A stretch of DNA of 64,000 nucleotides from Megaustenia siamemsis (GCA_032433765.1 JAVIAB010000025.1:39677067-39741066), one strand, 5' to 3'; positions 22,935 through 34,903 are shown, counted from the first letter of the stretch. Notes: a model not told the origin generated them from the letters alone. Made by a program: numbers and translations.

Positions 22935-23753
22935 TTGGTTTGGTCTAACCCTCATCATTCTTGTATTCTTACCATTACTATCCTCTTTTTCACCTTATTA
23001 AACTCTTCGCTCTTTTACTTTTTCTGCTATCTCTCTATCTCTGTCTATATTTGTCTTCTTTACTGCAGCTACTCAGTCGCTCTAACTCTCAGCTTTTCTA
23101 CCGTCTCACACTCACTCACTTTTTGTTGCTTCCAAGTCTGTTTTACTTTCTCTCACCTCTCTCTCTCACACACACTTTCTCCCACCCCTCTCTAACACAC
23201 ACTTACTCCCACCTCTCTATCTCTCACGCACATAATTTCTCCCACCTCTCTTTCTCACACACACTTTCTCCAACCTCTCTCTCTCACACTTTCTACCACC
23301 TCTCTCACACACACACTTTATTATACCTCTCTCTCTCTCTCTCTCTCTTTCTACCACCTCACACACACACTTTATCACATCTCTCTCTCACACTTTCTAC
23401 CACTTCCCTCTCACGCACACACTTTTATCACACCTCTCTCTCTCTCTCACACACACTTTCTACCACCTCTCTCACACACACACTCTATCATACCTCTCTT
23501 TCTCACACCCCTTCTACCACCTCTCACACACATACACTTTATCACACCCCTCTCTCTCACACACTTTCTACCACCTCTCTCACACACACTCTCTTTATCA
23601 CACCTCATTCACGAACATAATTTCCCCCTCTCTCTCTCTCACTTTTCACCACCTCTCAGTCGTCTCTCTACTTTTCTATCCTCGTTGTCTAATTCTTACT
23701 TTTCAACCGCCTCTTCCTCGATTTTTCACTATCACTTCTTCAGTCACCCACCC

Positions 23754-23792
<39 letters not shown>

Positions 23793-23830
23793 CCCCTTCT
23801 CTCTCTTTCTTTCTTTCACATAAACACACA
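22641..23830. repeat. CT/CA-rich low-complexity tract
   Basis: Long pyrimidine-rich region of CTCTCTCT runs mixed with CACACACA and a loose repeat ACACACTTTCTACCACCTCT. A pure CT run lies at about 22890-22920 and another at 23760-23790. Confidence 0.93.
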
Positions 23831-24280
23831 AACAAATACGTATGTTTTACCTTTTCGGCCCGTAGCGAACACGCGAGTTACTTCACCACAGCAAAGATGA
23901 GCCGCTGCGTCAACCAACTTCTCTTAGTGCCAGAGTTCATGAGAACTGAGAACTTGCAGCAAACATATGAGCAGATATGAAATAATGATACAAAGATAGC
24001 AAGCTTCTCATCTGTTTGTGCGGATAGTGCTGAAATAGATGGAGAGCCGTGCAAGTTTAAGACCAGATAGTTTCCATACGAATGCCTGACGGGGAAGTCT
24101 TTCTTCATTCATTCTAAGCACATGACCGATTTATTTCCGTTTCTTCTTATAGAGCTCGACACGTATTCTTGTTTTGATTCGTCTCTTGTCTGTTCTTTTG
24201 AAATAAATTCTTTACAGCTTATGTTTGAGATCCAATGAAGACATATGTTTTCAAGGAATTCAATTTCCTATCTAAAGTCT
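23831..24280. other. Unique sequence, no gene recognised
   Basis: TTCTTTACAG at about 24218 resembles a splice acceptor leading into the open 51-bp array, but no conserved protein sequence follows. I do not call an exon. Confidence 0.4.
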
Positions 24281-24950
24281 GGGTGGATTTCCAACTTTCA
24301 CATGCAAGTCTCAGCTACTGGTAACACATGGAAGTGGATTTCCAACTTTCACATGCAAGTCTCAGCTACTGGTAACACATGGAAGTGGATTTCCAACTTT
24401 CACATGCAAGTCTCAGCTACTGGTAACACATGGAAGTGGATTTCCAACTTTCACATGCAAGTCTCAGCTACTGGTAACCCATGGAAGTGGATTTCCAACT
24501 TTCACATGCATGTCTCAGCTACTGGTAACCCATGGAAGTGGATTTCCAACTTTCACATGCATGTCTCAGCTACTAGTAACACATGGAAGTGGATTTCCAA
24601 CTTTCACATGCATGTCTCAGCTACTAGTAACACATGGAAGTGGATTTCCAACTTTCACATGCATGTCTCAGCTACTGGTAACAACACATGGAAGTGGATT
24701 TCCAACTTTCACATGCATGTCTCAGCTACTGGTAACAACACTTGGAAGTGGATTTCCAACTTTCACATGCATGTCTCAGCTACTGGTAACACATGGAAGT
24801 GGATTTCCAACTTTCACATGCATGTCTCAGCTACTAGTAACACATGGAAGTGGATTTCCAACTTTCACATGCATGTCTCAGCTACTGGTAACACATGGAA
24901 GTGGATTTCCAACTTTCACATGCATGTCTCAGCTACAGGTAACACATGGA
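24281..24950. repeat. 51-bp minisatellite, about 13 copies
   Basis: Unit of 51 bp (17 codons) containing GGAAGTGGATTTCCAACTTT, CACATGCATGTCTCAGCTAC and TGGTAACACAT. One plus frame stays open throughout, as HVSATGNTWKWISNF repeats. Two units have an extra AAC (24681 and 24735), which keeps frame. The 5' units have CAAGTC where the 3' units have CATGTC, so the array expanded from two variants. Confidence 0.95.
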
Positions 24951-25309
24951 ATTTGAACAGTTTTGTTCAATCACTGAGAACTTTCGATCTCCAGATGTTC
25001 ATGAACTTGTTGAAAGCATTGATGCTAATTCAATGTGTGTCATGATTTCTGTTGTTATAAGTCCATCTCGAGATATTCTGCTGGCTAGGTAGGTATCATT
25101 TGCACCTTTTTTTCTAACTATACTTAACGATGGGACTAGGAAACAAACAGGAACTATCAGCAAACTGTCAATCGTGGAGAGCAATGTCTTCGTTCCTTCG
25201 CGCTGTCCTTTACACGGGAGGAAAATGGATGAACGAGTGAAGTTCAAGACGCAGAGATGCCATAGAAACGTTACAAATAGTTTCTAGTTTAGGTAACTTG
25301 TCACCTCAT
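24951..25309. other. Unique sequence, nothing recognised
   Basis: No element, exon or repeat that I can support. Confidence 0.4.
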
Positions 25310-26155
25310 TGGACTCATCATCATCATTGAGTGCCCTCTCCGCATCGAAGGTTGGCTACCATGCCATTCCACTCTGTCTCTTGCTTTGATGGTGCAGATT
25401 GCCATAGGCTGACTTGTCCATCTTTTGATGTTACTCGTCCATGTTAGTCTTGGTCTGCCTCTGCCTCTTTTACCTTGTATTTTCCCTTCTAATATTACTT
25501 TCATTAAACTGTTGTGTCTTTTAACATGACCAAAAAATTTCATTTGTCCTGTTCTAATTGTGTTTAGTAGTTCTTTTTTTCATTTTTAGTTGTTTTCAAA
25601 CTTCTTCGTTTGTTTTCTTTTCTTTCCATCCAATTCTACCTATTCTTCTATAAATCCACATTTCAAAGGCTTCAATTTTCTGTTCTGTTTTCTGGTCTAA
25701 TGTCCATGTTTCTGCACCATACAGGAATATTGAGAAGATGTAACATTTTGCTATTCTTAGTTTCAACCCTGGTGTTATTTATTTTGATGTTAGTATATTT
25801 TTCATGGCATTGAAATTACTTTTTGCCATTCCTATACTTTTATTTATTTCAGTTGTACATTTTCCATCACTGGTTATAGTATGTCCCAGGTAGTTGTAGC
25901 CCTGGACTGTCTTCAGATGTATTCCTTCAACTTTGATATTTAATTGTAGGTCTTGAGAATTTTCTTTGTTTATGATCATAGTTTTAGTCTTTTTTATATT
26001 CATATCTAGTCCATATTTTTTGCTTGTCATGTTTATTACATTAAGCAATTGCTGTAGATCTTTAGGATTTTCTGCTAGTAGAACAGTATCATCAGCATAT
26101 CTTAGGTTATTGATTATCTTCCCATTAATGTTAAGGCCTGGGCCATTGGACTAGC
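25310..26155 (-). mobile_element. RTE/BovB-like LINE family C, 5'-truncated copy
   Basis: Minus strand, starting inside the RT at the catalytic block LRYADDTVLLAENPKDLQQL (about 26100). It continues with TSKKYGLDMNIKKTKTM and YNYLGHTITSDGKC (25779-26048), then KFFGHVKRHNSLMKVILEG, GKRGRGRPRLTWTSNIKRW and WHGSQPSMRRG (25301-25543). It ends in a TGATGATGATGA tail at about 25316. This is the reference for the unexpanded order of the region that became two minisatellites at 11.6-14.7 kb. A frame change lies between the two open parts. Confidence 0.9.
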
Positions 26156-26209
26156 CATTTAATAAATATCATTGAGCTGAAGTATTGCGATAGCGGAAAT
26201 AAGTTTGTT

Positions 26210-27106
26210 TGGCTTGTATTGTGGAAGTGAGTGAGTACGTCCTACGGGACTGTAGCACTCTCATCACGTTTGTATTGTGGAAGTGAGTGAGTACGTCCTA
26301 CGGGACTGTAGCGCTCTCATCACGTTTGTATTGTGCAAGTGAGTGAGTACGTCCTACGGGACTGTAGCGCTCTCATCACGTTTGTATTGTGCAAGTGAGT
26401 GAGTACGTCCTACGGGACTGTAGCGCTCTCATCACGTTTGTATTGTGGAAGTGAGTGAGTACGTCCTACGGGACTGTAGCGCTCTCATCACGTTTGTATT
26501 GTGCAAGTGAGTGTGTACGTCCTACGGGACTGTAGCGCTCTCATCACGTTTGTATTGTGGAAGTGAGTGAGTACGTCCTACGGGACTGTAGCGCTCTCAT
26601 CACGTTTGTATTGTGCAAGTGAGTGTGTACGTCCTACGGGACTGTAGCGCTCTCATCACGTTTGTATTGTGCAAGTGAGTGTGTACGTCCTACGGGACTG
26701 TAGCGCTCTCATCACGTTTTTATTGTGGAAGTGAGTGAGTACGTCCTACGGGACTGTAGCGCTCTCATCACGTTTGTATTGTGCAAGTGAGTGAGTACGT
26801 CCTACGGGACTGTAGCGCTCTCATCACGTTTGTATTGTGGAAGTGAGTGAGTACGTCCTACGGGACTGTAGCGCTCTCATCACGTTTGTATTGTGCAAGT
26901 GAGTGAGTACGTCCTACGGGACTGTAGCGCTCTCATCACGTTTGTATTGTGGAAGTGAGTGAGTACGTCCTACGGGACTGTAGCGCTCTCATCACGTTTG
27001 TATTGTGCAAGTGAGTGTGTACGTCCTACGGGACTGTAGCGCTCTCATCACGTTTGTATTGTGCAAGTGAGTGAGTACGTCCTACGGGACTGTAGCGCTC
27101 TCATCA
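26210..27106. repeat. 56-bp minisatellite, about 16 copies
   Basis: Unit of 56 bp containing GTTTGTATTGTGGAAGTGAG, TGAGTACGTCCTACGGGACT and GTAGCGCTCTCATCAC. Three sites vary (GGAAG/GCAAG, GAGTAC/GTGTAC, GCACTC/GCGCTC) and are shuffled among units. Confidence 0.97.
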
Positions 27107-27454
27107 CCGAAAGAACACAAATATGGCTCACTGAAGCAACCCTGCATGGCAAACTATGGGGAACCGATGAATACCTCGAACACACTGTCTTGTTCGCTAC
27201 CCATGCTGGGGTCTAACCGTTTAAATGTATAGGAGAAGCTAACCGCTCCAGTAGATGAAAGGATGAAGGAGAAGAAAGAAGAAATGAGAATTACAAGTTA
27301 GAAGGAGAATAGGAAGGAAGGGAGGAAAGAAGGATGGGTGGAAGGAAGGGAGGGAGGGAGTGTTTGTATTTTTACCGATAATATTGCGTGGTTTCTAGAA
27401 TTATAGCTGTAATGCCAGTTTGTGGTTAATGGAAGTAGCCGTGCAATTGCCGCA
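27107..27454. other. Unique sequence with a GGAAGGAAGG tract
   Basis: Purine-rich (GGAA)n sequence at about 27300-27360. No gene seen. Confidence 0.5.
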
Positions 27455-28135
27455 ATTGTGTTCTCATTAGCTGTGGCGGTGTTCTCATTAGCTGTGGCGG
27501 TGTTCTCATTAGCTGTGGCGGTGTTCTCTTTAGCTGTGGCGGTGTTCTCATTAGCTGTGGCGGTGTTCTCATTAGCTGTGGCGGTGTTCTCTTTAGCTGT
27601 GGTAGTGTTCTCATTAGCTGTGGCGGTGTTCTCATTAGCTGTGGCAGTGTTCTCATTAGCTGTGGCAGTGTTCTCATTAGCTGTGGCGGTGTTCTCATTA
27701 GCTGTGGCGGTGTTCTCATTAGCTGTGGCGGTGTTCTCATTAGCTGTGGTAGTGTTCTCATTAGCTGTGGCGGTGTTCTCATTAGCTGTGGCGTTCTCAC
27801 TAGCTGTGGCGGTGTTCACATTAGCTGTGGCAGTGTTCTCATTAGCTGTGGCGGTGTTCTCATTAGCTGTGGCAGTGTTCTCATTAGCTGTGGCGGTGTT
27901 CTCATTAGCTGTGGCAGTGTTCTCATTAGCTGTGGCAGTGTTCTCATTTGCTGTGGCAGTGTTCTCATTTGCTGTGGCAGTGTTCTCATTAGCTGTGGCG
28001 GTGTTCTCATTAGCTGTGGCAGTGTTCTCATTAGCTGTGGCAGTGTTCTCATTAGCTGTGGCGGTGTTCTCATTAGCTGTGGCAGTGTTCTCATTAGCTG
28101 TGGCAGTGTTCTCACTAGCTGTGGCGGTGTTCTCG
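27455..28135. repeat. 21-bp minisatellite, about 32 copies
   Basis: Unit GTGTTCTCATTAGCTGTGGC plus G or A (21 bp). As the unit is seven codons, frames stay open on both strands (VFSLAVA on plus, NENTATA on minus). Copies near 27790 have lost bases. Confidence 0.96.
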
Positions 28136-28515
28136 TCGTGTTATTGTTATTATTATCTGCGCACATCTGTTGTGTAAATCATTATACAGATAAATGGCGG
28201 CCAGCCTGAGTCAAAAAAACACGTGTCAAGCTAACAACATAAGCTGATCAAATGCGAGGTTTGTGCACGGGGGACATCAGCTTTTGATTACTGCAAGCAG
28301 CGACATAAAGGCTATAATGAGCTGTTGATCTGTACAGATCTGAGGAGTCCCCACTCCCTTCTCTTTAAATTAATTGAGTTGTGTGGGTGTAATACAAAAG
28401 TACACATGGAAAGTTATTTTTAGGCGTTTAGGAAAGTCCACAAATAGCAGAATACAGTACATGGTAGGTAGTTCTAGCACAGCCAAATATAGAGTTAAAC
28501 ATTACCACCATGTCT
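28136..28515. other. Unique sequence, nothing recognised
   Basis: No repeat, open frame or splice pair seen. Confidence 0.4.
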
Positions 28516-28519
28516 GACC

Positions 28520-28915
28520 GCTGAGGGGGGAGGGGGGGGGCTACCCGAAGGTTGTGACCTTTTCAGCACTGCGAGCAGGGGTGGTTGTGGGTAAAATGAC
28601 GTCAGCCGTCTATAGATAGCACAGGTGAAGACGTCACAAGCTTGGGGTGCTTTCGGGAAAATCCACTCAGCCGTTGGGCTTGCAATGTAGGTGACAATGG
28701 GTTTAGTTAAGCCTGTGAGGGAATTCCCGAAAAACCGTCGGTATCTCCCCGTTCCCCCTTTTTTCCCCCGATATCTCACTGCCCGATGAGGGTGGTTTTC
28801 TCGAAAACACCCCTATAGATCACATCTGGCGTCATTTCACCCACAACCCCCTCTGCTCGCGATGCTGACAATGTCGCAACCTTTGGACGGTCGCTCCCAC
28901 CTTGAAGCTCAAGGA
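28520..28915. mobile_element. Imperfect fold-back element, MITE-like
   Basis: The left half contains GGTTGTGACCTTTTCAGCAC and GGTTGTGGGTAAAATGACGT. The reverse complement of the right half contains GGTTGCGACATTGTCAGCAT and GGTTGTGGGTGAAATGACGC in the same order. A second inverted pair, GGGAAAATCCACTCAGCCGT against the GATATCTCACTGCCCGATGA side, is weaker. The whole could fold into a long imperfect hairpin. No coding capacity or target duplication was identified. Confidence 0.55.
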
Positions 28916-29087
28916 GATTTAGGGGAAGGGGCGTGCTAAGGGAGGCGAACTATAGCGTGACGTTTAAAAGATACCGATAGACAAACTACAAACATTCACA
29001 AGAAGAAACCAACGATTCAGTCTCCAGAGGGCAGAGTGTGTCAGCCGCAGCGCAGGTTTAGGTGGGAAATCCGGACATACACGCATA

Positions 29088-29330
29088 TACGAGTAGTGAC
29101 CAGCTCATCGTGTGTCACGATGTTGGCATTACCCCACCCATATACGAGTACCGACCATGTGACCGGCTCATCGCGTGTCATGATGTTGGCATTACCCCAC
29201 CCATATACGAGTACCGACCATGTGACCAGCTCATCGCGTGTCATGATGTTGTCATTACCCCACCCATATACGAGTACCGACCATGTGACCGGCTCATCGC
29301 GTGTCATGATGTTGTTCTTACCCTTTCATC
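29088..29330. repeat. 63-bp tandem repeat, about 4 copies
   Basis: Unit of 63 bp containing TCATCGCGTGTCATGATGTT and CCCACCCATATACGAGTACC and GACCATGTGACC. The first copy is more diverged. Confidence 0.92.
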
Positions 29331-29435
29331 ATGTGACAGAACTAAGAGTCACGTTCGCATGATTACAAGACACGAACGCTGAAGTAGCAGAAACCAGCCA
29401 AGGAGAAAAACATCGTTAAGAATGACCCCCCTACA

Positions 29436-29552
29436 ATATATGCGGAAGGAAAGAAGAAGAAATAAGTCAACTTGAATGCGACTTATCGTAACTAATATAT
29501 GCGGAAGGAAAGAAGAAGAAATAAGTCAACTTGAATGCGACTTATCGTAACT
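29436..29552. repeat. Tandem duplication of about 55 bp, possibly a LINE D tail
   Basis: ATATGCGGAAGGAAAGAAGA followed by AGAAATAAGTCAACTTGAAT occurs twice in a row. The GGAAGGAAAGAAGAAGA part matches the 3' tail of LINE family D at about 11165. Confidence 0.75.
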
Positions 29553-29985
29553 GCCGTCCAACCTTTAACTCTCTCCCACCCATATTAAAACCTATTGACC
29601 TCCCAAGTGGCCAGTTCTGCCCTTGCGACTCACGTTAACCCACATTTGACGGTAAACGACGTTAATTGAGATAGCCCGAAAGCTGTGAGTTTACGACCAC
29701 GGATATCCCAGGCTTAGGACTCACTCAGCTCACGCTAGGCCGGTATCGATAATGTCCCCTCCTAGTTTTGTTGTAGCGTGTCTCTCTATACCCTAATATA
29801 GGGGAATGAATTTGGAAGACAAACCTAATTGGATCTTGCAATGTAAACTCGCAATTCCATCCTCTGCTGCCTGTATGTAAACTCGCAATTCCATCCTCTG
29901 CTGCCTGTAACTAAATAATCGTTTTCATTTTTGTTTCTTTCTGTGTGTGTGTGTTCTAATGAACTATTTGCATGTGAACTCTGGG
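29553..29985. other. Unique sequence with one short tandem duplication
   Basis: GTAAACTCGCAATTCCATCC is duplicated at about 29844 and 29876. Nothing else recognised. Confidence 0.5.
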
Positions 29986-29989
29986 CACA

Positions 29990-30190
29990 CACATTAAACG
30001 CCACGAAGAACATGTGGGATAATACCAGCAAGGCAGTTGCTTTTAAATTACTGAGGGCATGTATCTTCTCGATAGCATCATATGGTTGTGAATCATGGAC
30101 AAATCTCGCAAACAGGTAAGAAGAAAATCGATTAATTCAAAACAAAATGCTGCAAAAGAAAAACAAATCCTTATAATACTTTGGATAATG
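29990..30190 (+). mobile_element. LINE C-terminal fragment
   Basis: The plus strand codes for LRACIFSIASYGCESWT, the conserved block downstream of RT in RTE-like LINEs, followed by QNKMLQK-like sequence. It ends where the opposite-strand LINE B copy begins. Confidence 0.6.
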
Positions 30191-30904
30191 AAGAACAACA
30201 TCATCATCATCAAGTAGCATGCCTGCTGGCGTAGGTGATCATGTTTCTCCACAACTTTCGATCTCGAGTTATTTTTCATTTCTGTTGTTGACCTTCTGCC
30301 AAGCCATTCTCTTAAGCTGTCTGGTATCTTTTCTCTTTTTTTCCCTCTATCTCTTCGTCCCACAATTTTCCCAGTTGTCTCAAGATATACCAGCTCCTTT
30401 CGTCTCATTACATGGCCAAAACATGTTCATTGTTTTTTTTCTATTTTTGGAAATTAGCTCTCATTTTGCTTTGGCCTATTTTAGAACTTTTTCATTACTT
30501 TTCTTAGCTGTCAATGGTATTCTCAACATTCTTCTGTAAAATCACATTACTACATCCTCCAGTGATTTGCTTGTCTGTTGTCCTATTGTCCATGATTCAC
30601 ATCCATATGTCAATACTGGCTATACATAACATTTAAGAACTCTTTTTTTCTTGTTTCTATTATCAAAAATGAATTGCACAGTATCTTCTTCACTTTTTGG
30701 ACAAAAATCTAAAGATCTTATGATGTATATTGCATTGTTCGTACCTTTAACTCCAACAAAACCACACTCTTCACCGCTAATTTCTGAACTGACTTTGTTT
30801 CGCACTCTTCGCACGATGATTCTTAGTTATATCTTAGTCATGTGACTTATAAGGCTTATTGTGCGATAATAATCACATTCAATCGCACCAGATTTCTTTG
30901 GTAG

Positions 30905-31170
30905 TTAAAAAAAAACAAAAGTAAAGTGCCCCCGTCACGCAAAGTGGCGTATATGGAATATGGTGTTAGTGACCATAAATTTTACAGACCTTCGGCACAT
31001 GATTTATGGGGTAATGTGGTCGGTATTACGCCTGTGCCGCTTTACTTTCCCAGAAAAAAATCCGGTACCCATTAAAGGCTGGGTGAACCCGGAGCCGTCG
31101 GTTGGGATCGAACCCTATCTCTTGTCCTTTGTAGTCCAGTTCATTAACCACTGAGCTATTGCGGTTCCCT
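30905..31170 (-). mobile_element. tRNA-headed SINE (SINE-1), copy 2, with 15-bp target duplication
   Basis: Minus-strand SINE. The head is at the right end, with A box TAGCTCAGTGGTTAATG and B box GGTTCGATCCC. The body is shared with the copy at 16203-16460 and there is an A-rich tail at the left. AGATTTCTTTGGTAG lies immediately on both sides (30890-30904 and 31171-31185), a perfect 15-bp target duplication inside LINE B. Transcription would be by RNA polymerase III from the internal boxes. Confidence 0.93.
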
Positions 31171-31554
31171 AGATTTCTTTGGTAGGGCTATGAATATTGA
31201 TTTGAGCAGGTCGTCTGGTATATATCCGCTGTTGTAAATATCATTCAGTATTTTTGTTATTATTTCTATTCCAAAATCACACATGGCTTCAATCTCTTCT
31301 TTAGTTATATTATCTGGTCCAGGAGCTTTTCCTGCTTTCATATTGCACAAGGTGTCTTCCACTTCTTCTTTGAGTATTTCTGGTCCTTCTCAATTATCCT
31401 TAATATTTACTTCTGTTCGTTCATCATTATAAAGATCTTTAATGTATTCTGTCCATCGTTCCCTTATGCTTTCTTGTTCAATCAACAGTTCTCCTTTTTG
31501 ATCTTAAACATCCAGATTTTTATGGCGTTTTTCTTCTTGTTAATTCTTCAATTT

Positions 31555-32127
31555 CTTCTTCTGCTTTCTTTCCTCATCTGTCTTTCAGCGTCGAGGGGAG
31601 ATATAATTTGCGGTCGTTTGCTCTTCTGTTCGCCTCTGCTGCTGTTATGTTTCATAGTGCTTCTAATATTCCATCGCCTCATCTTTTTCGTGGTCGACCC
31701 TTGGGTCTGGTGTTCTCACAACGTTTGTTGAAGGCTCGTTGTGTTGTGTTTTGTTCTTTCTGCCTTGTCACGTGGCCAAACCATTTTATCTGTTGCTTCC
31801 TTATATATTCTATGGCGGGGACTATTCCTAGCTTTTTTCTCAGTTTTTCACTTCTGATCTTATCTCTCAGACTGTTTCCTGTCATTCGTCTAACACATTT
31901 CATCTCTGTAGAGGTTATTTTCTTATTGTTCTTGCATCTAGGGTCCAGGTCTGGCATTGGTAGCACAATGTTGGGATGAAGATTGTATTGTATAGTGCTC
32001 GTTTTGCCTCCAGAGTTATTTCCTTGTTGGGCAATAGTGGTTATAACTGTCCAATGATTTTACAAGCCTTGTTGCATCTTGATTCTATCTCTGCTGTTTG
32101 AGAATTCTCGTTTATCATTAGACTTCT
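31555..32127 (-). mobile_element. LINE family D fragment nested in LINE B
   Basis: The minus strand codes for EMKCVRRMTGNSLRDKIRSE, then IRKQQIKWFGHVTRQKEQN and RPKGRPRKR (31679-31966), and finishes in an AGAAGAAG-type tail. TTCAATTT on both sides (31547-31554 and 32128-32135) is a likely 8-bp target duplication. The LINE B reading resumes correctly across it. Confidence 0.8.
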
Positions 32128-32544
32128 TTCAATTTGTTTTTTTATAATAGCATTGGCATCTCTTTTTTGTTACATCTCAATCTCATTGCATCTCTCTTTT
32201 AACCATGCTTCTTTTACTTCATTGCATTTTATTACAATTTCTTTATTTAATCTCTTATGCTCATCTATGTTATCCTTATTTATTTTTCTCGTATCCATTA
32301 GCTGTAAAATGTCATCTGTCATACATTTCTTTCTTAAATTTGTTCTCACTGGTGATATCAACTCTTTGATATTTGCTGTATCGTTTCTTTTAACATTTTC
32401 CACTAATCATCTATGCGTTGTATCTTCTCTATTGCATTGTACCGGTTCTGAATCGTGATGTTATATTTATATATTCTACCCCTCTTCATGTCCCCTCTAC
32501 TCGTTATTCTACTTCATCCTCTCCCCCTCCCCGCTTCTTACAAC

Positions 32545-32720
32545 CAGAACTCCTCCCAGTTATGGTTATGGAAGGCCCCAGTATCACTGCAAACGAATTA
32601 AAATCCATAATTGCTCAACCGCCCGTGCCAGTGGAATCATCCGAATTACTAACTCATCTCCCAAACAAAGAAAGGTAAATGTAGTCTCCATCATAGCAGT
32701 CTCAGCACACGCCAAAAGAC
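32545..32720 (+). repeat. Dispersed unknown repeat, copy 1
   Basis: Contains ACGAATTAAAATCCATAATT, GTGCCAGTGGAATCATCC and CACGCCAAAAGACATAAGGC. The same blocks in the same order occur on the minus strand at 50660-50990. The element type is unknown. Confidence 0.7.
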
Positions 32721-33089
32721 ATAAGGCGAATCTCCTCCCAGCTACAACCCTTAAACACCCATTTACTCCTGTGTTTCTACAACGAAATTAATGCGAAAAT
32801 CTCCGCATTTAGGTTTAACTCAATGATAATAATTTTGCCTTTCCTTTTTTGGAAGCTGCCCAGCTTTATTTGCATATAAATCCTCAAGGGTTAATAAGGT
32901 ATACGGGAAATTAATTCTACCGCAGCAGGGGCCGTCTTATGTTTCACGTTAATAATGGATAAGTTAATAGAAGGCTGTAAATGAAATAGGATACGCGGGT
33001 GGGCTAATTTATATTTGAAGGTAATTGTCCCTTTTTTTTAGTGTTTTCCCGGGAACAATTTTAATGGTTGGAGAATAGATTTTTCCCCC
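32721..33089. other. Unique AT-rich sequence, nothing recognised
   Basis: No repeat, exon or element found. Confidence 0.4.
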
Positions 33090-33482
33090 AACCAATTTAG
33101 GTAAGAAAGGTATTCTCATAAATTCATGGTTTTATTCCAACCCGTTTATGTAAGAGAGGTATTCTCATAAATTGATGTTTTTATTCCAACCCGTTTAGGT
33201 AAGAAAGTTATTCTCATAAATTGATGTTTTTATTCCAACCCGTTTAGGTAAGAAAGGTATTCTCATAAATTGATGTTTTTATTCCAACCCGTTTAGGTAA
33301 GAAAGTTATTCTCATAAATTGATGTTTTTATTCCAACCCGTTTAGGTAAGAAAGTTATTCTCATAAATTGATGTTTTTATTCCAACCCGTTTAGGTAAGA
33401 AAGTTATTCTCATAAATTGATGTTTTTATTCCAACCCGTTTAGGTAAGAAAGGTATTCTAATAAATTGATGTTTTTATTCCA
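33090..33482. repeat. 49-bp minisatellite, 8 copies
   Basis: Unit of 49 bp containing TTTTATTCCAACCCGTTTAG and GTAAGAAAGTTATTCTCATA. The leftmost copies are the most diverged. Confidence 0.95.
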
Positions 33483-33494
33483 ACCCTTGTATGT

Positions 33495-34209
33495 CTATCT
33501 ATTGACCTTTCGAGCCGTAACCGGCCCATAGGGCGTAGACCAAGATACACCTTCTCCTATATGAATTTTTGTTCTAGCAGTTTTCTTTTAAAGATATTTT
33601 ATCAAATCTCGCCATCTGTCTCTGTTCTGTGCAAGCAGTTCTATCTCATTGAGGGAGCCGAATCCTGCTGCTCTTGCCTCTCTCATCAATGTTCTTCTCA
33701 GTGTCTCCCTGGGTCTTCCTCTTTTTCTTTTACCTGTTGTTTCCCATATGAGGGCTTGCTTTGCTATTCGATTATTATCTCTTCTCATCACATGTCCAAC
33801 GTATGACCATCGTTTTTTCTTTATTACTGAAGATATTAGTGGTTGATTGGCGATTTCTCTAATTTCCTCGTTTGTTTTGAATTCGTTCCATTCTATACCA
33901 AGTATTTTCCATAGACATTTATTTTCGAATGCGTTCAACTTTGTTTCTATATCTCTTGTTGTTTTCCAGCTTTCACACGCATACGTAAGGGTTGATAGTA
34001 CATTTGATTTGAATAGCCTAAGCTTTGTGTTTGTGCTAATGAGTTTTGATTTCCACAACTTTTCAAGGCTTCTGAAAGACATTGCTGCTTTAGCCAGTCT
34101 GATTCTAATTTCTTTGCTCGTATCCCCTTCTCGATCAATGTGACTTCCAAGATAGATAAAGTGATCGATCTCTTCTACTGGTTTGTTTTACAAACATACA
34201 AGCCTACAT
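33495..34209 (-). mobile_element. RTE-like LINE family A, 5'-truncated copy with 12-bp target duplication
   Basis: Minus strand. The 164-codon frame at 33588-34082 holds the conserved C-terminus (SFRSLEKLWKSKLISTNTKL, YVGHVMRRDNNRIAKQAL, GKRKRGRPRETLRRTLMREA). The 3' end reads GGTCAATAGATAG. ACCCTTGTATGT flanks both sides (33483-33494 and 34210-34221). It is almost identical to the full-length copy at 34810-37973, so both inserted recently. Confidence 0.92.
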
Positions 34210-34903
34210 ACCCTTGTATGTAGGAAAAGCATTAGTAGTAGCGGTGGCTGTGAACTCAACAGAAAAGTGGAATAACATGCACCGAAATACAATAGATTTG
34301 GCACCGACTTTGCACCAAAACGGTGCCAAAAAAAAAAAATTTTTTTTTTCGAATTCGCGATTTTTTCGAACTTCATTATTTTTTTTGGGGGGAAAAATTT
34401 TTTTTTTTGGTGTTCGTCAGTTTGTCGAAATGGTTCACTGAGAGCTTAACTCAGGTAAATTCAAAAGACTCGGTGCTAATCCGTGTCCGGTGATCGTCGC
34501 TCGCTGTGTGAAATTTGTGAAAGAGTATTTTAAAAGAGTATGTGAAAGTAAAAATTCAGAATTATTAAAAAAAATATGTATTTGTGAAAGTAAAAATTCA
34601 GAATTATTTAAAAAATATGTATTTGTGAAAGTAAACTCAGAATTATTAAAAATAAAAAAATAAAAATATAAAAAAAAACAGTCTCCCTTCAGGATTCGAA
34701 CACGGGTCTACTACGTGACAGGCCAGGCAACATGTAAAAAAAATGCTGACAAGCAATAACATTGAAAGGTTAGTTTTGTCGAACGGTCTCCTGTGTTTCT
34801 GAGAGCTTATCTATCTATTGACCTTTCGAGCCGTAACCGGCCCATAGGGCGTAGACCAAGATACACCTTCTCCTATATGAATTTTTGTTCTAGCAGTTTT
34901 CTT

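Larger units (their letters stand above)
30197..32480 (-). mobile_element. LINE family B, second copy, with two nested insertions
   Basis: The minus strand matches the 4173-7018 LINE. Its 3' tail starts at 30197 (CATCATCATCATCAAG), and the 3' coding complements GATCATGTTTCTCCACAACT. RT pieces are at 30620-30814 (RRVRNKVSSEISGEECGFVG) and 31156-31362 (NMKAGKAPGPDNITKEEIEA, FIALPKKS). The linker region at 32170-32403 (RTNLRKKCMTDDILQLMDTR) precedes the RT. A SINE splits it at 30905-31170 and LINE D at 31555-32127. Frames are broken throughout. Confidence 0.88.

Noticed and set aside
22827..23620. Ser/Leu-rich 122- and 219-codon frames
   Set aside because: CT/CA low-complexity DNA.
24245..25045. 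Repeat-protein gene from the 51-bp array (266 codons)
   Set aside because: One frame is open and insertions keep frame, but the flanks carry no recognisable exon and the repeat peptide has no known counterpart.
27422..28177. 251-codon hydrophobic VFSLAVA repeat protein
   Set aside because: 21-bp array read in frame; the opposite strand is open as well.
34680..34745. tRNA gene near TTCGAATCC in the palindrome arm
   Set aside because: The T-loop-like sequence lacks a matching A box and foldable stems, so it may be a SINE remnant at most.
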